This document shows positions 47,585 to 59,832 of a DNA stretch of 64,000 nucleotides, piece after piece; position 1 is the stretch's first letter; each line of letters opens with the position of its first letter. This DNA comes from Paratinospora sagittata (taxonomy: Eukaryota; Streptophyta; Magnoliopsida; Ranunculales; Menispermaceae). The notes under the pieces are model-generated. The model did no database searches. It worked only from the letters and a program-made list of their open reading frames with translations, and was not told the origin of the DNA. The stretch spans positions 38,534,741 through 38,598,740 of the forward strand of contig CM069593.1 in assembly GCA_035771175.1 (NCBI GenBank), in the 5' to 3' direction. A program made the position numbers and the translations under genes.

Positions 47585-50500
47585 TCATGTTGTGATGTTG
47601 AAGTAGACAGTATAAAATTCATCTCTGAGACTTAGCAATGGCATTAGCAAGTACTTCCTGTTGACGCCATGAGCCACAAAACTTATCGGATGATACTTAC
47701 TTTTACCACCTTCCAACATAAAGCTCGCAGCCTGATTAAAATCAACAACTTCAGCCTTCAATGGCGACTTCAATTTTACATCAAGACCACCATTGTGATT
47801 TTCTGCAGTGTACACATAGCTACCCTTCTCACTTTCCAACTCAAAAGAAACTGTATTAGCCTTCCCATTCAATCCTGGAACCACCCGAAACATGGATGAT
47901 GAACCCTTGTCACTGCCAGAATTTTGCACTACTAGGTTCTTCGTTGATTCTTCCCGTGCCACCACCATTCCTGGAAGATCAAATGGCTCTAACATGGCCA
48001 ACTTTCCAGTAAAATTATCATCACGCAGTGACATAGTAGAAAAATTTACATCATCAGAAATGACCCTAAAAGTGGCATGGACGGCGGAATCTGTGCCGGG
48101 TGATATTGACAATTTCTCCATTGTAATTGAATGATTTGAGCTAGACATGACAAAGGTTGCATCATTGGATTCTTGAGAAAGAGTAACTAGCTGAGAATTG
48201 TAAGTGTCTGGAATTGCAGTTATCCACTTTGAGAGAGAATTCTTTTCCCTAGTTTTAATTTCACAGTCACGCCCGCTCAAACCAGCAAGAAGATATGGAC
48301 CGTAGAGAATTGCAAGAACCGACACATAATCAGACCGATCATCTGCAATTTCCATTAAAAGAGAATGGTTAATATATAGTTCCCATATATATGCATGCAT
48401 AAATGTATGGAAAATCCTAGGGCAACGCACATGAAAACAATGGGGGCAAACTCAAGTGTCCCCGTCATTGATCACAAGAGAGCTCTCTTTTGATCAACAG
48501 CGAGGGGCATCTGGGTGTGTGCCCCCCGCTTTATCCCGTGTGTTTGCTAAACACGACCCTAAATATATATTTGTCATCGAAAGCTAATATATCACAAGAG
48601 GAATATAAGGCGATTTCACCTTTAATTGCTTCGGTCCTCAAACTCATTGGCAGCCGAAGGGTCAAATTATCGTTTTTGCTCCATTTTCTACTAACTGATA
48701 GGAAGTTACCTGTTCATTAAACCACGAGGTTATCAAAGCTTGGAATAACTTGTTTGCTATGCAAACAGGATAATCGTCGAACTAGTACAAAAGAGAAATG
48801 TCGATCAAAGCAAGTAATTCACCTGGAGTTGGTAAATCCATTTTGTCACCATTTAATGTAGCATCTGAACCATTAAAATATGACCAAGACGGTATCCGTA
48901 TGTTCAAGCTTGATAATTCACCATCGTCCTGCTTAAGAAAGAAGACTAGAATTAGCTAATCATCAGTTTTTATTACTTACAAGCCTAGGTTCAAGACCTT
49001 GGGATATAATACAAGGTTCAAAACACACACACACATATATATATATAATGAAATATTCTAAGTACCAACGAACCTCGTGATCATCCGCAGAAAATGACAT
49101 TGTCAACTTTAGATTCTGATCCCAAGAATTAACAGGTTTTACATACTGAGTCACCAAAATCTTTCCAGAAGTCCATCTAAGAGTGCTAGATATAAACTGT
49201 ATGACATAAAGGGATGGAGGACTGCCCTCCTCTTCAAAGTATATAGAATCTCCCAACTTTGAGAATGATTCAATTCCTGGATACAGAATTTAAAGAGACT
49301 GAGATTGTTATAAATTAAAACTACTTATCTAATAAAAAAAGGGAACATAGAAAAATGTATGTTAGAAAAAATACAAAAAAAACATAAAAGAAGGAAAGAT
49401 GGGAAAGAACACAAACCTGTTCCATAACAACACCAAAAGGAGTCAAACTTTGTTCCCCACCCATGATAGCTTTTAGCCTTGGAATTTCCAGGACCCAGGG
49501 GGAGCATGTAGATCATGATTCCAGGCTCTCCTCTTTGTATACTTAGCACACCATTTGTTAAGGCACGCTCATAATAATCTGCATATGCAATTTCTTTTGT
49601 CCATCTGAATAGGTGACGTGAAACCTGCATGAAAAAATGCACTTTTTCTTGAAAACCGTAAAAAAGAAGCAAAAAAATATCTTTACAAAACAAAATGCAG
49701 GCATTGGAAGCAATGCTGATACTAGACATTTAGTAGGAGCGAACATCTGATGCTTCGTTAATATGATTTGGAGATTAATACACCAAGATGGTGTTTGATA
49801 TCTAATTCAGCTTCTTCATGAGATCAGAAAGCTTGTTCATATTACTCATTTATGTATGAAAAACTAAAGTAGCTTTCCTCTATTTTAGATTTCCCATATT
49901 GTCAACCTTGTAGGTTTCAAATATAGCCCTTGAACCAGGTCACATAATATGCTCATCTCTTAATATGTTTCATCAACATGTTTTCCCCAGAAATTTGTTT
50001 AAATCCAACAATATATCCATCACTTCCACATACCTTCAGTACTATGACCACAAATACCCCCCATGAAAATATGCTTATAACATATATTTCACACCAATAA
50101 ATCTAAAACACCTATCGTATGTTCTCTATGAGAATACAAGAATAAAAAAGCAAATGGCAAACCTTTAGCATGTTGTAGGTAGTACAAGATTCTTCATTTT
50201 CAGATTTTAGTGTGGTTGCCAATCTTTTCGGGTCAGTCCTGCCAATAGATACATTCAAGGATGATGAGATAAAACCACAAATATAAAATCACTTGCTAGA
50301 ATCCATGTTGTGCATGTAAAACACACCCAACAGTTCAGAAAAGGTAAACCACCCACAGCTCAGGTGGTATTGCAACCCCTGTCCACCCACGAGGGCAGGG
50401 GTTTGACTCTCCTGGATGTCGGGAGAGAATATCACTTCTTGTGGGCTACAGCCCTTGTCATCCAAAGATTTGCCTTGTTCTCGACTAGTGTCATATATCA

Positions 50501-53500
50501 TTCGAAGTTGGTTTCCGGTTGTTGCGCCCGGCAGGGCTAGTTGTACTTGACAAAAAAAAAAAAAGGTTCAGAAAAGTATTAAAAACTCTGAAAAGGAATC
50601 TACACTTACCAAAACTCAGAGAACGACGTTCCTCCTGTTGCATAGCTGTGTGAAGAATTGACGACATCCATAAAGTACGTTCCTATTTCCTATGAATCAA
50701 AAACATCCATGGCACCAAATAAAAGAGGTATAAATTTTAATATAAAAGGCAAATTCAATGTGAATCAAGACATAAGATGCAAGTCATTTAAAAAATTGAA
50801 ATAGCAAAGAAAAAATAACATAATTGAAAGCCCATTTGATAATAACTGAAATATAAGATAAGAAACGATATACCAATATTTAAACAACATCATCAACTTG
50901 TTTTAGATCATAGAGATATTACTCCTAAACAATTTACCTTATACAGAGGATCACCAGTAACTTCATACCGCATTTGAGAACCAATAATAATTGGTATATG
51001 TGTATTGACATGAAAACCTGAAAGGTCATCATCCTGCCAGGAATAGAAGATTTTAGAGATGCAAAAATATTGAAGAAGCAAGGCTGTTATACACAAGAAG
51101 ACAATCCACCACTATTACTTGTGTTACTGTCCTTAATTTTTAACAACCACAAAAACTTTTATATGTTTTGACCATATTCAACTTTTAATGAGCACCATTC
51201 TCGTGCAATTGGAGAAAGAAAAGAGCTAGTCATCCACGTGCCCCACTTTCATACCAAATGTTAAATTACCACAAAATCAAAAAGCAACCCCCCACTGTGT
51301 TGAGCATATTTGCAGCCAGTCCAAAGCCTAGATAAAGGAGGAGGGTTGTATTAGGTAGGTAGCAGCCAACGTAAAACTTTGCTAGATCAACTATGACGTG
51401 AATCTATTTAGTCAAGCTATGCCCGAAGGCTTGGGACGTATAAAGACTTGGCCACCTTGATAGAGTAGAGTGGAGAGAGTAGATTCATGTAGCTAACAAT
51501 CTAACACGATGTAGTTCGTTAAAGGCTTTGTTGGGTTGAGTACCACTAAATCCAAAAGCAATAGGTATTAATGCCCAATAATGCATATCAAGCAAATTCC
51601 AACAAGATTAGGATTCAGAGTCAAGGAAGCAGTAAGCTTGCTTCAAGATCATGTCAAAGACCAAAACAGAGGAAGGTCACCATTGAACACCCTAAAAATA
51701 AACCAATTAAATCAGCCCCATTTGCCAATTCCACAAACACACCTGTCCCCACATTGATAGCAAGCCTAGATAGGAAGTAGGAAAGACCATCTCCATCTTC
51801 AAGATCCTTGGAGTTCAAAACTATTAGTTGTAGGTAATTATTAATAGGGAGAAGCTCACCTTTTATGTCTGTTTTAATGTTTGGATTTCTATTCCTGATG
51901 TCCAAGATTATGAATTCAAGACGTGTTATTATGATTTCAAACTTATCACTCGGATTCATACCTGCTTGCAATTTAGCATCTTGAATCTCTTCAATAGATC
52001 TTCTGCATATTTTTCTTGAGTGATCAAAATTCCATCTTCACTTTGTCTAACTTCAATACCGAGGAAAAAAGGAATGAGTCCTCAGTTTTTCATTTGAAAA
52101 TAAAGCCTTATAGCATTATTTCCATTATCTATCATCTCTAGACTACTTCAAGTATAGATCAGATCTCAGCAGCGCGCAGTTTGTTCCCCAACTCAATTTG
52201 TATCATTGATTCTCTTGTCACTAGAAAGGTAAGTTTTAACCAAAAGGCCCTGTCATAAGGTTGCAGCCTAAGCAATATCTCCAAAAAAATTCATAAATAA
52301 ACTATTCAATACATGTTGAAAGTCATTGATTCTCTAAGGAACCATAAACAATGTAGTTTTAAGATCTCAAATCTCACTTATTCCTGATAACAACAGCTCT
52401 TACTTAAACGTGTTTCAGTGTGTGGTCATAATAGTCTAATGTACAAAAGCACAACAGAGTTAGACAAAACACTAAAAAGATGCTCTACCAAACTATGATT
52501 TGATTGTGTTACTTATTGAGAACAGAACTTTTTGACTGTCAATGTAGCAGCAGGCTAACTACTTTACACACAAGGAAAAGAAGCGAAAATAAAAAATAAA
52601 AAATAAAAGATCTCCATGTTTACTCTAATCTCACTAATTGAATTACAATTGAGAAGTTTTTACTAACCCGAAAAACAATAATGAAATACAAAAAGAAAGG
52701 TCAAATATGTTACAAACAAAATTCTGATACCTTCAATGCAAGAGAACCCAAAAAACAAGGTTTATCGAAAAGGTGTGCCAATACTAAATGCTTCCTATCT
52801 CCCTGCATGCAAATAAAAGAAAGTTGTCTATCATTTAAGAGAAAGATTTGATCAATTGAGTTACCATTATGAATTCACAATTACGATTGGTGGAAGATTT
52901 TCTTCTAAAAATGAAAGGGGGAATAGCATTTTCATGCTAAGCATAAGGAGCAAAGCTGGTAAAATTTACCGTTATGCTGTACAATCTATAAAGGACGTCG
53001 TTCATTCCACCAGTTTCTTCATTAAGTGAAGTCCAGTGCCTTTCTATAGTATGTTGTGCTATAACATTTTGAATGCGGTTGCTGAAGTAATCAACCATCC
53101 AAACCACCATTTTTAAGGCTTGAGAATTATCAGCAAATGAATATTGATCCAATAACCCTGCTAGGATCTGTTAAAACACAAGAATCTAAGGCTTTTTTGA
53201 CAAATACTTTATAAAATCAATAACTGAACCTACCTATAAATGAACTTGAAAAGAGCTCTCTACCTTGTGAATGGTATAATATGGTGCCCATACTGGCTGA
53301 ATCGCTTCAAATCGATCGAATAGCTCGGAGGGAAAAGCGGAGAGGTACCCTGTTCCCAATTTTTCTTGACATTCTTGGAGAGCATGTACCACTTGCGTCA
53401 TTTTACCATAAAGAGTTTGATTCTGAGTACTCGCCCACATTTTCGCCGATGCACTCAGATAATGGCCTTTAAAATGTCAATTAAAAAAGAATAAAAAACC

Positions 53501-54766
53501 AGTCACAAATATGTGGCTTACACCTACTAATAATACATAATTATAGTAACTACTGAACAACAAATTCTATCAGATATTATAAATGGAATAAGAACATTAT
53601 TAATATGATCAATTGGGGATAACAACTACAACCAAACGCAACAAAGACCCTGTTTGGATGCCGGGCTCTGTTCATCCCTATATATAATTTCTTTGATTTT
53701 CTTTTGATAAGCTCTTTCAGGGCTTACTTGATCACTAAGAAGAAATTTTCTCAAAGAAATGTACTGTTCTCGAGAAATAATTTCTCAAACAAATTCCATT
53801 AAAAGAATTTTCTTATCATTGTGTAATTGTACATCACAAAATAATTTTTTTTACGCTTATACGATGCAAAGAGGATGAAAAATATATGAGAAATGTCATT
53901 GAATATAAATACAAAAAACTTTCTCACCCTTTGAGAAAATAAGGAGGTTGGGAAAAAAATTTGTTGAGAAAAATATTTGCAATCAAAGACAACTTTTTTA
54001 TTTTCTTAAGAAAATAACAATTTTCTCTTCAATCAAAAAAGCACTTAATTCTTTATTGGAATTGAGAGGGGGAAAGATGGACTAAACTTAAAACAGAGTT
54101 ACCCTGCAGCCTAACACCTCGCTCTGCTATTCCACAATCTTCTTCAAATCTTCTTGCCTACTTCTAGTAATCAATGAACATAAAGAACAGCATATATCAA
54201 ATTAAACTAAAAATAATAATAATCAAGAACGAAGAACAAAACTAACCAACAAAATGGCCTCGAAGCTCGACATTCGGGGCCTCCCATCCACCATAGGCGG
54301 TCCCCTTGGGTGTAATTCCGGCGGTCTTCCTGAAACTCCAAACCAAGCTATCAACATTCAACAGCAGCAAGTACTCCAAATTGGTCTGCTGCCCATGCCC
54401 ATGAATCGAATCAGGATTCAACCTCACGTCATGCAATGATACTTCTTTTAAAATACTTTTTTCCCCTTTCCCATCACTTATATCCGGATTCTTAATCCTT
54501 CGATACATCAAAGCCCAATCCAATTCCTTATCCTCTCTCAGAATCTTCCTTGGGAACAAATCACCCCACGCAGAATCATCAGTTGGAATCAAGTGGTAAT
54601 GAGAATAAACCTCATCTTTCCACGATTCATTATTCGAAGAAAACAGCTCAAAACGCAGCGTTTTTGATAGCTGGGTAGGAGTGTTTGTACATTCCTTACC
54701 CACTACAAAACCAGATAACAACAGTAAAGAAACGAGTACCAGAAACCACCACATGAAAATCTTCAT
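47585..54766 (-). CDS. Secreted GH127-type glycosidase (DUF1680, beta-L-arabinofuranosidase family), 11 exons, 839 aa
   Basis: Exons on minus: 54766-54247, 53466-53264, 53167-52970, 52802-52731, 51033-50938, 50689-50610, 50238-50163, 49624-49417, 49276-49074, 48928-48823 and 48342-47585. All are GT-AG, phases agree, and the total is 2520 bases. Residues 1-23 are a signal peptide (MKIFMWWFLVLVSLLLLSGF), so the product should enter the secretory route and act in wall or vacuole. The DUF1680 catalytic domain covers about 90-600 (LRGHFVGHYLSA, TGYLSAFPSELFDR, YYTIHK, HWTSLNEETGGMNDVLY). The metal/nucleophile set of GH127 is recognisable: Glu406 and Cys408 in NEESCTTYN, Cys480-Cys481 in FWCCYGTG. 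The C-terminal part (about 680-839) has repeat-like 'SYVYTAENHN..' strings as in arabinose-binding (AbfB) modules. Arabidopsis At5g12950/At5g12960 are the relatives I recall. The substrate is inferred to be arabinofuranosyl groups on wall glycoproteins. Confidence 0.9.
48417..48565. mobile_element. Foldback MITE-like repeat in intron 10 of gene 2
   Basis: Ends are 'tagggcaacgcacatg' and 'taaacacgaccctaaa', roughly inverted and flanked by TA. The centre has a near-perfect palindrome (gatcacaagagagctctcttttgatc at 48470-48496). GC-rich 'gggggc/gccccc' arms flank it. No coding capacity. Confidence 0.4.
50344..50564 (+). mobile_element. tRNA-derived SINE in intron 6 of gene 2
   Basis: A perfect 11-base duplication GTTCAGAAAAG flanks it (50333-50343 and 50565-50575). 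Near its start ACAGCTCAGGTGG fits a Pol III A box; GGTTTGACTC about 50 bases on fits a B box. It ends in a run of about 13 A. Length is about 221 bases, normal for plant SINEs. It is antisense to the host gene. Confidence 0.82.
51295..51540 (+). mobile_element. Probable RTE-like LINE 3' fragment in intron 4 of gene 2
   Basis: The strings 'cctagataaaggaggagggttgt', 'agtcaagctatgcccgaagg' and 'gattcatgtagcta...gttaaaggctttgttgggttg' resemble the 3' end of plant RTE-type non-LTR elements, which close with TTGTTG-like repeats. No reading frame was established. Confidence 0.35.
51960..52082 (-). pseudogene. Copia RT fragment in intron 4 of gene 2
   Basis: Minus reads PFFLGIEVRQSEDGILITQE and KYAEDLLKRFKMLNCK, the end of a plant Ty1/Copia reverse transcriptase (FLGIEV...QxKY). 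Sequence on both sides does not continue the polyprotein, so it is a small fossil. Confidence 0.7.
53640..54060. repeat. MITE-like 'ttttctcaa' repeat in intron 1 of gene 2
   Basis: It is rich in 'gaaattttctcaaag', 'gagaaataatttctc' and 'cttaagaaaataac' strings, similar in character to the MITE at 56936-57272. It begins near 'ccctgtttggatgc'. Ends could not be fixed. Confidence 0.35.
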
Positions 54767-54830
54767 GTAAAACCAATGTTTTTGGTTCTATTTTTGTGTT
54801 TTGAAGAGGATAAAAAAAACTAGAAGTTCG

Positions 54831-54842
54831 CCTATTTATAGA
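54831..54842 (-). promoter_or_regulatory. TATA box of gene 2
   Basis: Minus reads TCTATAAATAGG, 65-76 bases upstream of the ATG at 54766. A leader of about 35-45 bases would result. Confidence 0.6.
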
Positions 54843-54849
54843 GAATTTG

Positions 54850-56614
54850 GAAGTGGGTGTTCTCAAAATTAACGAGTAAAGATAACTACAAACGTCCCGT
54901 GACGGAGTCGGGGGGAGGAATCAAAACTGAAGTTCAAAAATACAGAGAGAGAGAGAAATTGTGGTTAAGTGTTTTGGGTCTTTTGTAAGAGAAATTCATT
55001 TGTATATAAGTTGTCAGATATAATTCACGGATTGCCGTCGTTTTCTATAGCTGGAATGCAAATGTCATTTTTTTTTCTGCCAAAATAATTAAAAAATAAA
55101 ATGGCTGGAGGAGCAGAAATTGACCATTTTAGGGTTTGAGTAAAATTTCAGCTCCAGTGCTTGCAGTTGCCGAGAACTTGGAGCGCTTGTTATGCTAGAT
55201 TTTTACACGAGTGATACGGTAAACTGTGACTTATCAATCCCTCCGCAGCACTCGCTACGTGGCTACACAGCTCTTCTTCTTTTTTCCTATTGGTGGCTGT
55301 TATTTATTAACAGGAAATAATATTGATTAGCAGAGAGCGGGAGAAAAAGTTGGTATTTGACTTTCGGGAGTACGTGATCAGGATTGGTTGGTGAAAGTGA
55401 AATATCATATTCTGCCTTCGATTGCAACGGAATCTCTACTCACTGGAAGAGGATGGGAGTATTGGCAGTGGAATGACGTGCATGTCCTTCTGTTTCGTTA
55501 AATATCTCAAAATCAAAATCATTTTTTTTTTCCTATCTCCCAATATTTATTTATTTTCTGTTTATGTAAATTAATGAAAAAATAGAATATGCGGTAATGT
55601 CATCTCATTTAATCTATCATTTTATTAACCTCGTATTTAATATTAAATTAATAAAATAATAAATAAACTTGAAATTATATTTCTTTTATAAATAAATTAG
55701 CATTTCTCAAAATAGAAGAATATATGGTAAGGCCATCTCATTTAATTTATTATATATTCATTACCCTCTCATTAATAGCTAGCAACTAATCACTATTTAA
55801 TTAATTAATTTCTGTTTTTTATCATGACTTGGTTTTCATTTATTTTATTTTATTCTTGTTTCTTTCTTTTGCCTATATAGGGTATGCCATAAGTCAATTT
55901 TCACTTTTGACGACTTCTTGTCCTCTTCTTATTCATGTATTTTTAACTTATTGTGTGAGTCTCTTTCTTATTAAAAAAAATATTTATTTTCTCTTACTAT
56001 TTATTTTCTAATACAAAACACTTTTTATACTTTTATAGCAAGATTCGTTATTACTTGATCTTTCTTTTCATTTTTAGGGAATAAAATTTATGACTTTCTA
56101 TAATTGCTTGCCACTCCAACAGTACAAAGAGAATTATTAATTAATTGTGTATGATTATATATATATATATATATAATACTAAATGCTAATTTTATTTTAT
56201 TATTTTGAAGTCCAAAATTAGAATATTTAGATTTTTGGATAAAGAGACGTTTTTGTCGTACTAAAATTAGAAATTAGCTTCACCGTTAGCCCTATCGTTG
56301 AGTGCAAGATTAGATAGTGATGCCCCATCTTAAGCTGCGAGCGTCCCGTGAAATGTCTTCACTCCAAAGAGATTTTCTTGCTGCCTATAAATTCTCAGCT
56401 TAGTTAAGCGATAAGCGGCGGGGGCCCTAGTTTTATTATGTTTGCTCTTACGTCAACGTATCGCTATTCCTTTTAGAATATTAAAGAATCCATTTTGAAT
56501 CATCATTGCTTCCCTCACTATTTTTGGACCTGCTTCCTTTTTCGGTAAGTGAATAACTGAAAACTAGAGATTTTTTTTGTTTTTTTGTTTTTGTTTTTTT
56601 AGTAATATTTAATT
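54850..56614. other. Upstream region of gene 2 and AT-rich spacer
   Basis: No gene was recognised. A (GA)n stretch lies near 54945. Two related strings (about 55583-55655 and 55706-55775, 'gaatat.cggtaatgtcatctcatttaat' type) form an imperfect direct repeat about 120 bases apart. (TA)n is at about 56156-56175. Confidence 0.5.
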
Positions 56615-56745
56615 AACACATTTTCCAAACATATTTAGTTGACATTGATTTTGAGAGTTGTTAAATCGTCGTGTTAATGCATGATTTAAGGTAATCTAAT
56701 AACTCTCAAAAGTAATGTCAATAAAATATATTTGTAAAATGTGTT
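56615..56745. mobile_element. Hairpin MITE 1 (about 131 bp)
   Basis: Arms of about 52 bases are inverted: aacacattttccaaacatat...ttgagagttgtt versus aataactctcaa...atatttgtaaaatgtgtt. The loop contains 'ttaatgcatgatttaa'. Confidence 0.65.
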
Positions 56746-56800
56746 CTAAAACATTTTTCAATTTTTTTAGCATATAAAATTAAGAAAAGATGCTTAATTT

Positions 56801-56917
56801 TAAAACATATTTTTTTGACATTGTCTTTAAAAGTTGTTGGATCACCTTGAATAATGCATTAATATATGATTCGATGTGATCCAACAACAATCGAGGACAA
56901 TATAAAAAGAGTGTGTT
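56801..56917. mobile_element. Hairpin MITE 2 (about 117 bp)
   Basis: Arms share the plan of hairpin 1: ttttgacattgtctttaaaa, gttgttggatcac, then gtgatccaacaac and gaggacaatataaaaa. The loop reads 'gaataatgcattaatatatg', like the loop of the hairpin at 42487-42585. Confidence 0.65.
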
Positions 56918-56935
56918 CCTGCAACATTTCTCTAA

Positions 56936-57272
56936 GAATGTATTTGATAGCTAAAACAATTTTTCTTCAGAAAATAGTATTTTCTCGAGTTCTTATGGTT
57001 GTTTGATTGGATATGAAAAAATTTTCACATAGTTAGTTATTAATTAGTTATTTAGTTATATGATTGTAACTTTTTCAAATTAATGTATAAAATTTTTTCA
57101 CTTCTTTAGCTGAGAAAATTATTATGGTGAGAAAATGAGTGGGCTTGAGAAAAATTTTTAAATTTTTTTTCCCACCTCTTTTGTCAACCAAACACTAAAA
57201 AATAGAATTTTTCTCAAGAAAATTATTATTTTATCAAAAAAATTTCTATTTTCTCAACTATCAAACACACCC
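56936..57272. mobile_element. Tourist-like MITE, 337 bp, TSD TAA
   Basis: The left end GAATGTATTTGATAGCTAA and the complement of the right end GGGTGTGTTTGATAGTTGA are inverted. TAA flanks both sides (56933-56935 and 57273-57275), as expected for PIF/Harbinger-related MITEs. No coding capacity. Confidence 0.6.
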
Positions 57273-57307
57273 TAAAGAGTAAACCCACTTTGATAATATA
57301 ATTATTA

Positions 57308-57736
57308 GGGTACGTTTGGCAAGGGGATTGGATGAGATAGGATTATCCTATCTCCATGTTTTGCTACCAACTTGATAGGATTAAAAATTATCCTCCCCAT
57401 CCCCACCCTATTTATCCCATAGCAACGAGATTAAATAATTTCAATCTAAAAGTCAAGATTATTTTATCCCACCTTTTTTTTCTTCTTCTTCTTCTCGTAA
57501 CTTTCTTCTTTAAAAATTAAAAAAAAAATCAATTTTGCAAACCAATTTTTTTAGTTTAGTTTTTTTTTATATAGGTTTAATGTAAATTAAAAAAAATATT
57601 TAATTATTTTTTATTTCAATCTCAAACATATCACTAAACACATTATTACTCTATTTTTAATCTCATCTTATTATATTATATCTAATCTAATATAATCTCA
57701 TAAAAATAATTTTGTCCTCGTGTACCAAACATACCC
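57308..57736. mobile_element. Tourist-like MITE, 429 bp, TSD TTA
   Basis: Ends GGGTACGTTTGGCA and TACCAAACATACCC are inverted, with TTA on both sides (57305-57307 and 57737-57739). The inside is AT-rich with 'ggattggatgagataggatta' strings shared with MITEs near 43200 and 58790. Confidence 0.7.
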
Positions 57737-57739
57737 TTA

Positions 57740-58459
57740 AAGTCTACTAAATTATTGCACGTTGAGTATGTAATATTAAAGTATATATTGCATATATAAT
57801 TAATTATATGTTGATAATTTTGCAGGTGAAATATTGTACGCAACACATTTGTCTTAAACAACCTTAATCATGAAAGGAAACAATAGCATCGAAAATTGAA
57901 TGGTTATAAGGTTGTTCTAAAAAAAAGATAAAATAAGATACCCTCATCTCAAATGTGTCGTTATTTGATTTTAAATTTGTTTACCTTTATTATTGATATA
58001 TGTGAAGGGACTTAGTTAGACGTACACTCAAAAGTGGGCACTTAGTTGACGTATCGTGCTTATGTGATGGGACTTGTGAGTTGTGACGTATACTCGCGGG
58101 TGCTTGCTCTCTTAGCTAATTGCCATACGGTAGTTAGATGTACCTAGAGATCGGCGTACTTTCTACTTACCAGATGCTTGTTGCCTATTTCGCTAAATCG
58201 AAAGCTTAGGCTAGTCATGTTGACTTGACTTGTTGTTATCTCAAGGCGAGGCCGTGATTTGATGAAACTTGGCCCACCGACGTTATCACATCAAGGTGGC
58301 TAGTTTTCGGAACTAATGATCCCATAGTTTTCACAATTTGAGACATGATGTTATCACATCAATATTGTCTTTAATGACCTTTAGCCTACCATTATTAAGT
58401 TGGTATTTTATTTTTAAAGACTCGATACGACGACATAAGATATAATTATTTTTATAGAA
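57740..58459. other. Spacer without recognised gene
   Basis: The part 58010-58400 is more GC-rich and has two 'atgttatcacatcaa'-type strings (about 58280 and 58340), but no frame or family was recognised. Confidence 0.45.
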
Positions 58460-58624
58460 TTAAATTAAATTAAATTAAATAATAAAAATTTAAAATTTAA
58501 AAAAATTTAAACCTATTACAACGAGATAAAAATAATCTCTTTTTTTTGTCATTACTATTTTATTTTATTATAATGAGATAAAAATAGAGATAGGATTAAT
58601 TTTTTCTTATCCTGGTCCGCAGTA

Positions 58625-59832
58625 AGGGTATACATAGGTTGGGTAGGGTCGATTTGAGGCTAAAATCTAACTCAATTTAAATAGTTTTAGTTACTAAATT
58701 TAAAACTCAACCCAACTCAATCTATCATCCAACTCAACCCAACCCAAAGGGCTCGTTTAGTACGTAAGATTAAATGAGATTATTTTTGTGAGATTGGATA
58801 AGATAGGATAAAATAGAATATGATAGAATTAAAAATAGTGTAATATTATATTTGAAGTGTATTTAAAACTAAAATAAAAAAGTAATTAAATATTTTTTAT
58901 AACTTAATTTTTTTTAAAATTATATTAAACCTATTAAAAAAAAAAAACCAAAACATGATTTTTCAAAAACCAGCGATGCTGCTTTTGCAAATCACGGTTT
59001 ATAATTTTATTATTATTGTTTTTTTTAATGAAGAAATGTGCAGGAGAAGATGAAGAAGACGAAGAAGAAAAAAAGTGACAGGATGAATGGGAGGGGTGGG
59101 ATAATTTTTATCCTATTTCACCTCACCTTCAAAGACTGGATAGGGGTTAAAAATACCTTTATCACATCTTATCCTGCCACATAGCCCCAAATAGTTCGGG
59201 TTCAATTTGGGTTAGATCGGTGGATCGGGTTGAACTTAAGCCTAATTTTAGTAATTTCGAACAATAATTTATAAAATAATTACTACAAAATAAATTATGA
59301 TAGCCCTTTTTTTTATCCAATATTTATAATATGCTATTACAATGACTTAGATTGGTGATTATGAAACTCATGCTTATGATGATGATCTAATTCTCTTATT
59401 GATTTACATCTTTAAAACTTGATACGAGCATAACTTGTTACAGGGGCTTACTTTTACATTGCTAAAACAATGTCAATAGTTAAACATTGAAATTTTTTAT
59501 TAAATAGTTGGAAAAACACACATAAGAACGGATAAAGTAGAATAACTAAAAGACATAAGTACACGGTCAAGCTAAAAAAAGACACAAAAATAATAATAAA
59601 AAATTAATTTTAAGTTATTATGATTGTTAAGTTCTGAATTAGTAAGTTTTTTTTTTAAATTACTAAAGCTCCAAATGATAAATATATAATTATAAAATTT
59701 ATGACTTTAAAACTAATACTAGGGTCGGTTTGGGTCAGGTTATTGGATTTTTTATAGGTTAAACCCGTGACCCAACCTAACCAACCCAAAAGGTTCGATT
59801 CGGTCGGATTGGTCGGGTTAATGAACACCCCT
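58625..59832. mobile_element. Nested hAT-like non-autonomous element
   Basis: The left end AGGGTATACATAGGTTGGG and the complement of the right end AGGGGTGTTCATTAACCCGA are loosely inverted. CAGTA is present on both sides (58620-58624 and 59836-59840), part of a possible 8-bp duplication. 'gggttggg/cccaaccc' strings lie next to both ends. No coding capacity. Confidence 0.5.
58749..59188. mobile_element. Inner MITE within the hAT-like element
   Basis: Ends GGGCTCGTTTAG and CACATAGCCCC are roughly inverted with AAA on both sides. The interior has 'attaaatgagat' and 'ggataagataggataaaata' strings like the Tourist-like MITEs nearby. It lies entirely inside 58625-59832, a third nesting level. Confidence 0.45.

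Noticed and set aside
50344..50564. Possible tRNA gene because of A and B boxes
   Set aside because: The poly-A tail, target duplications and lack of a full cloverleaf show a SINE.
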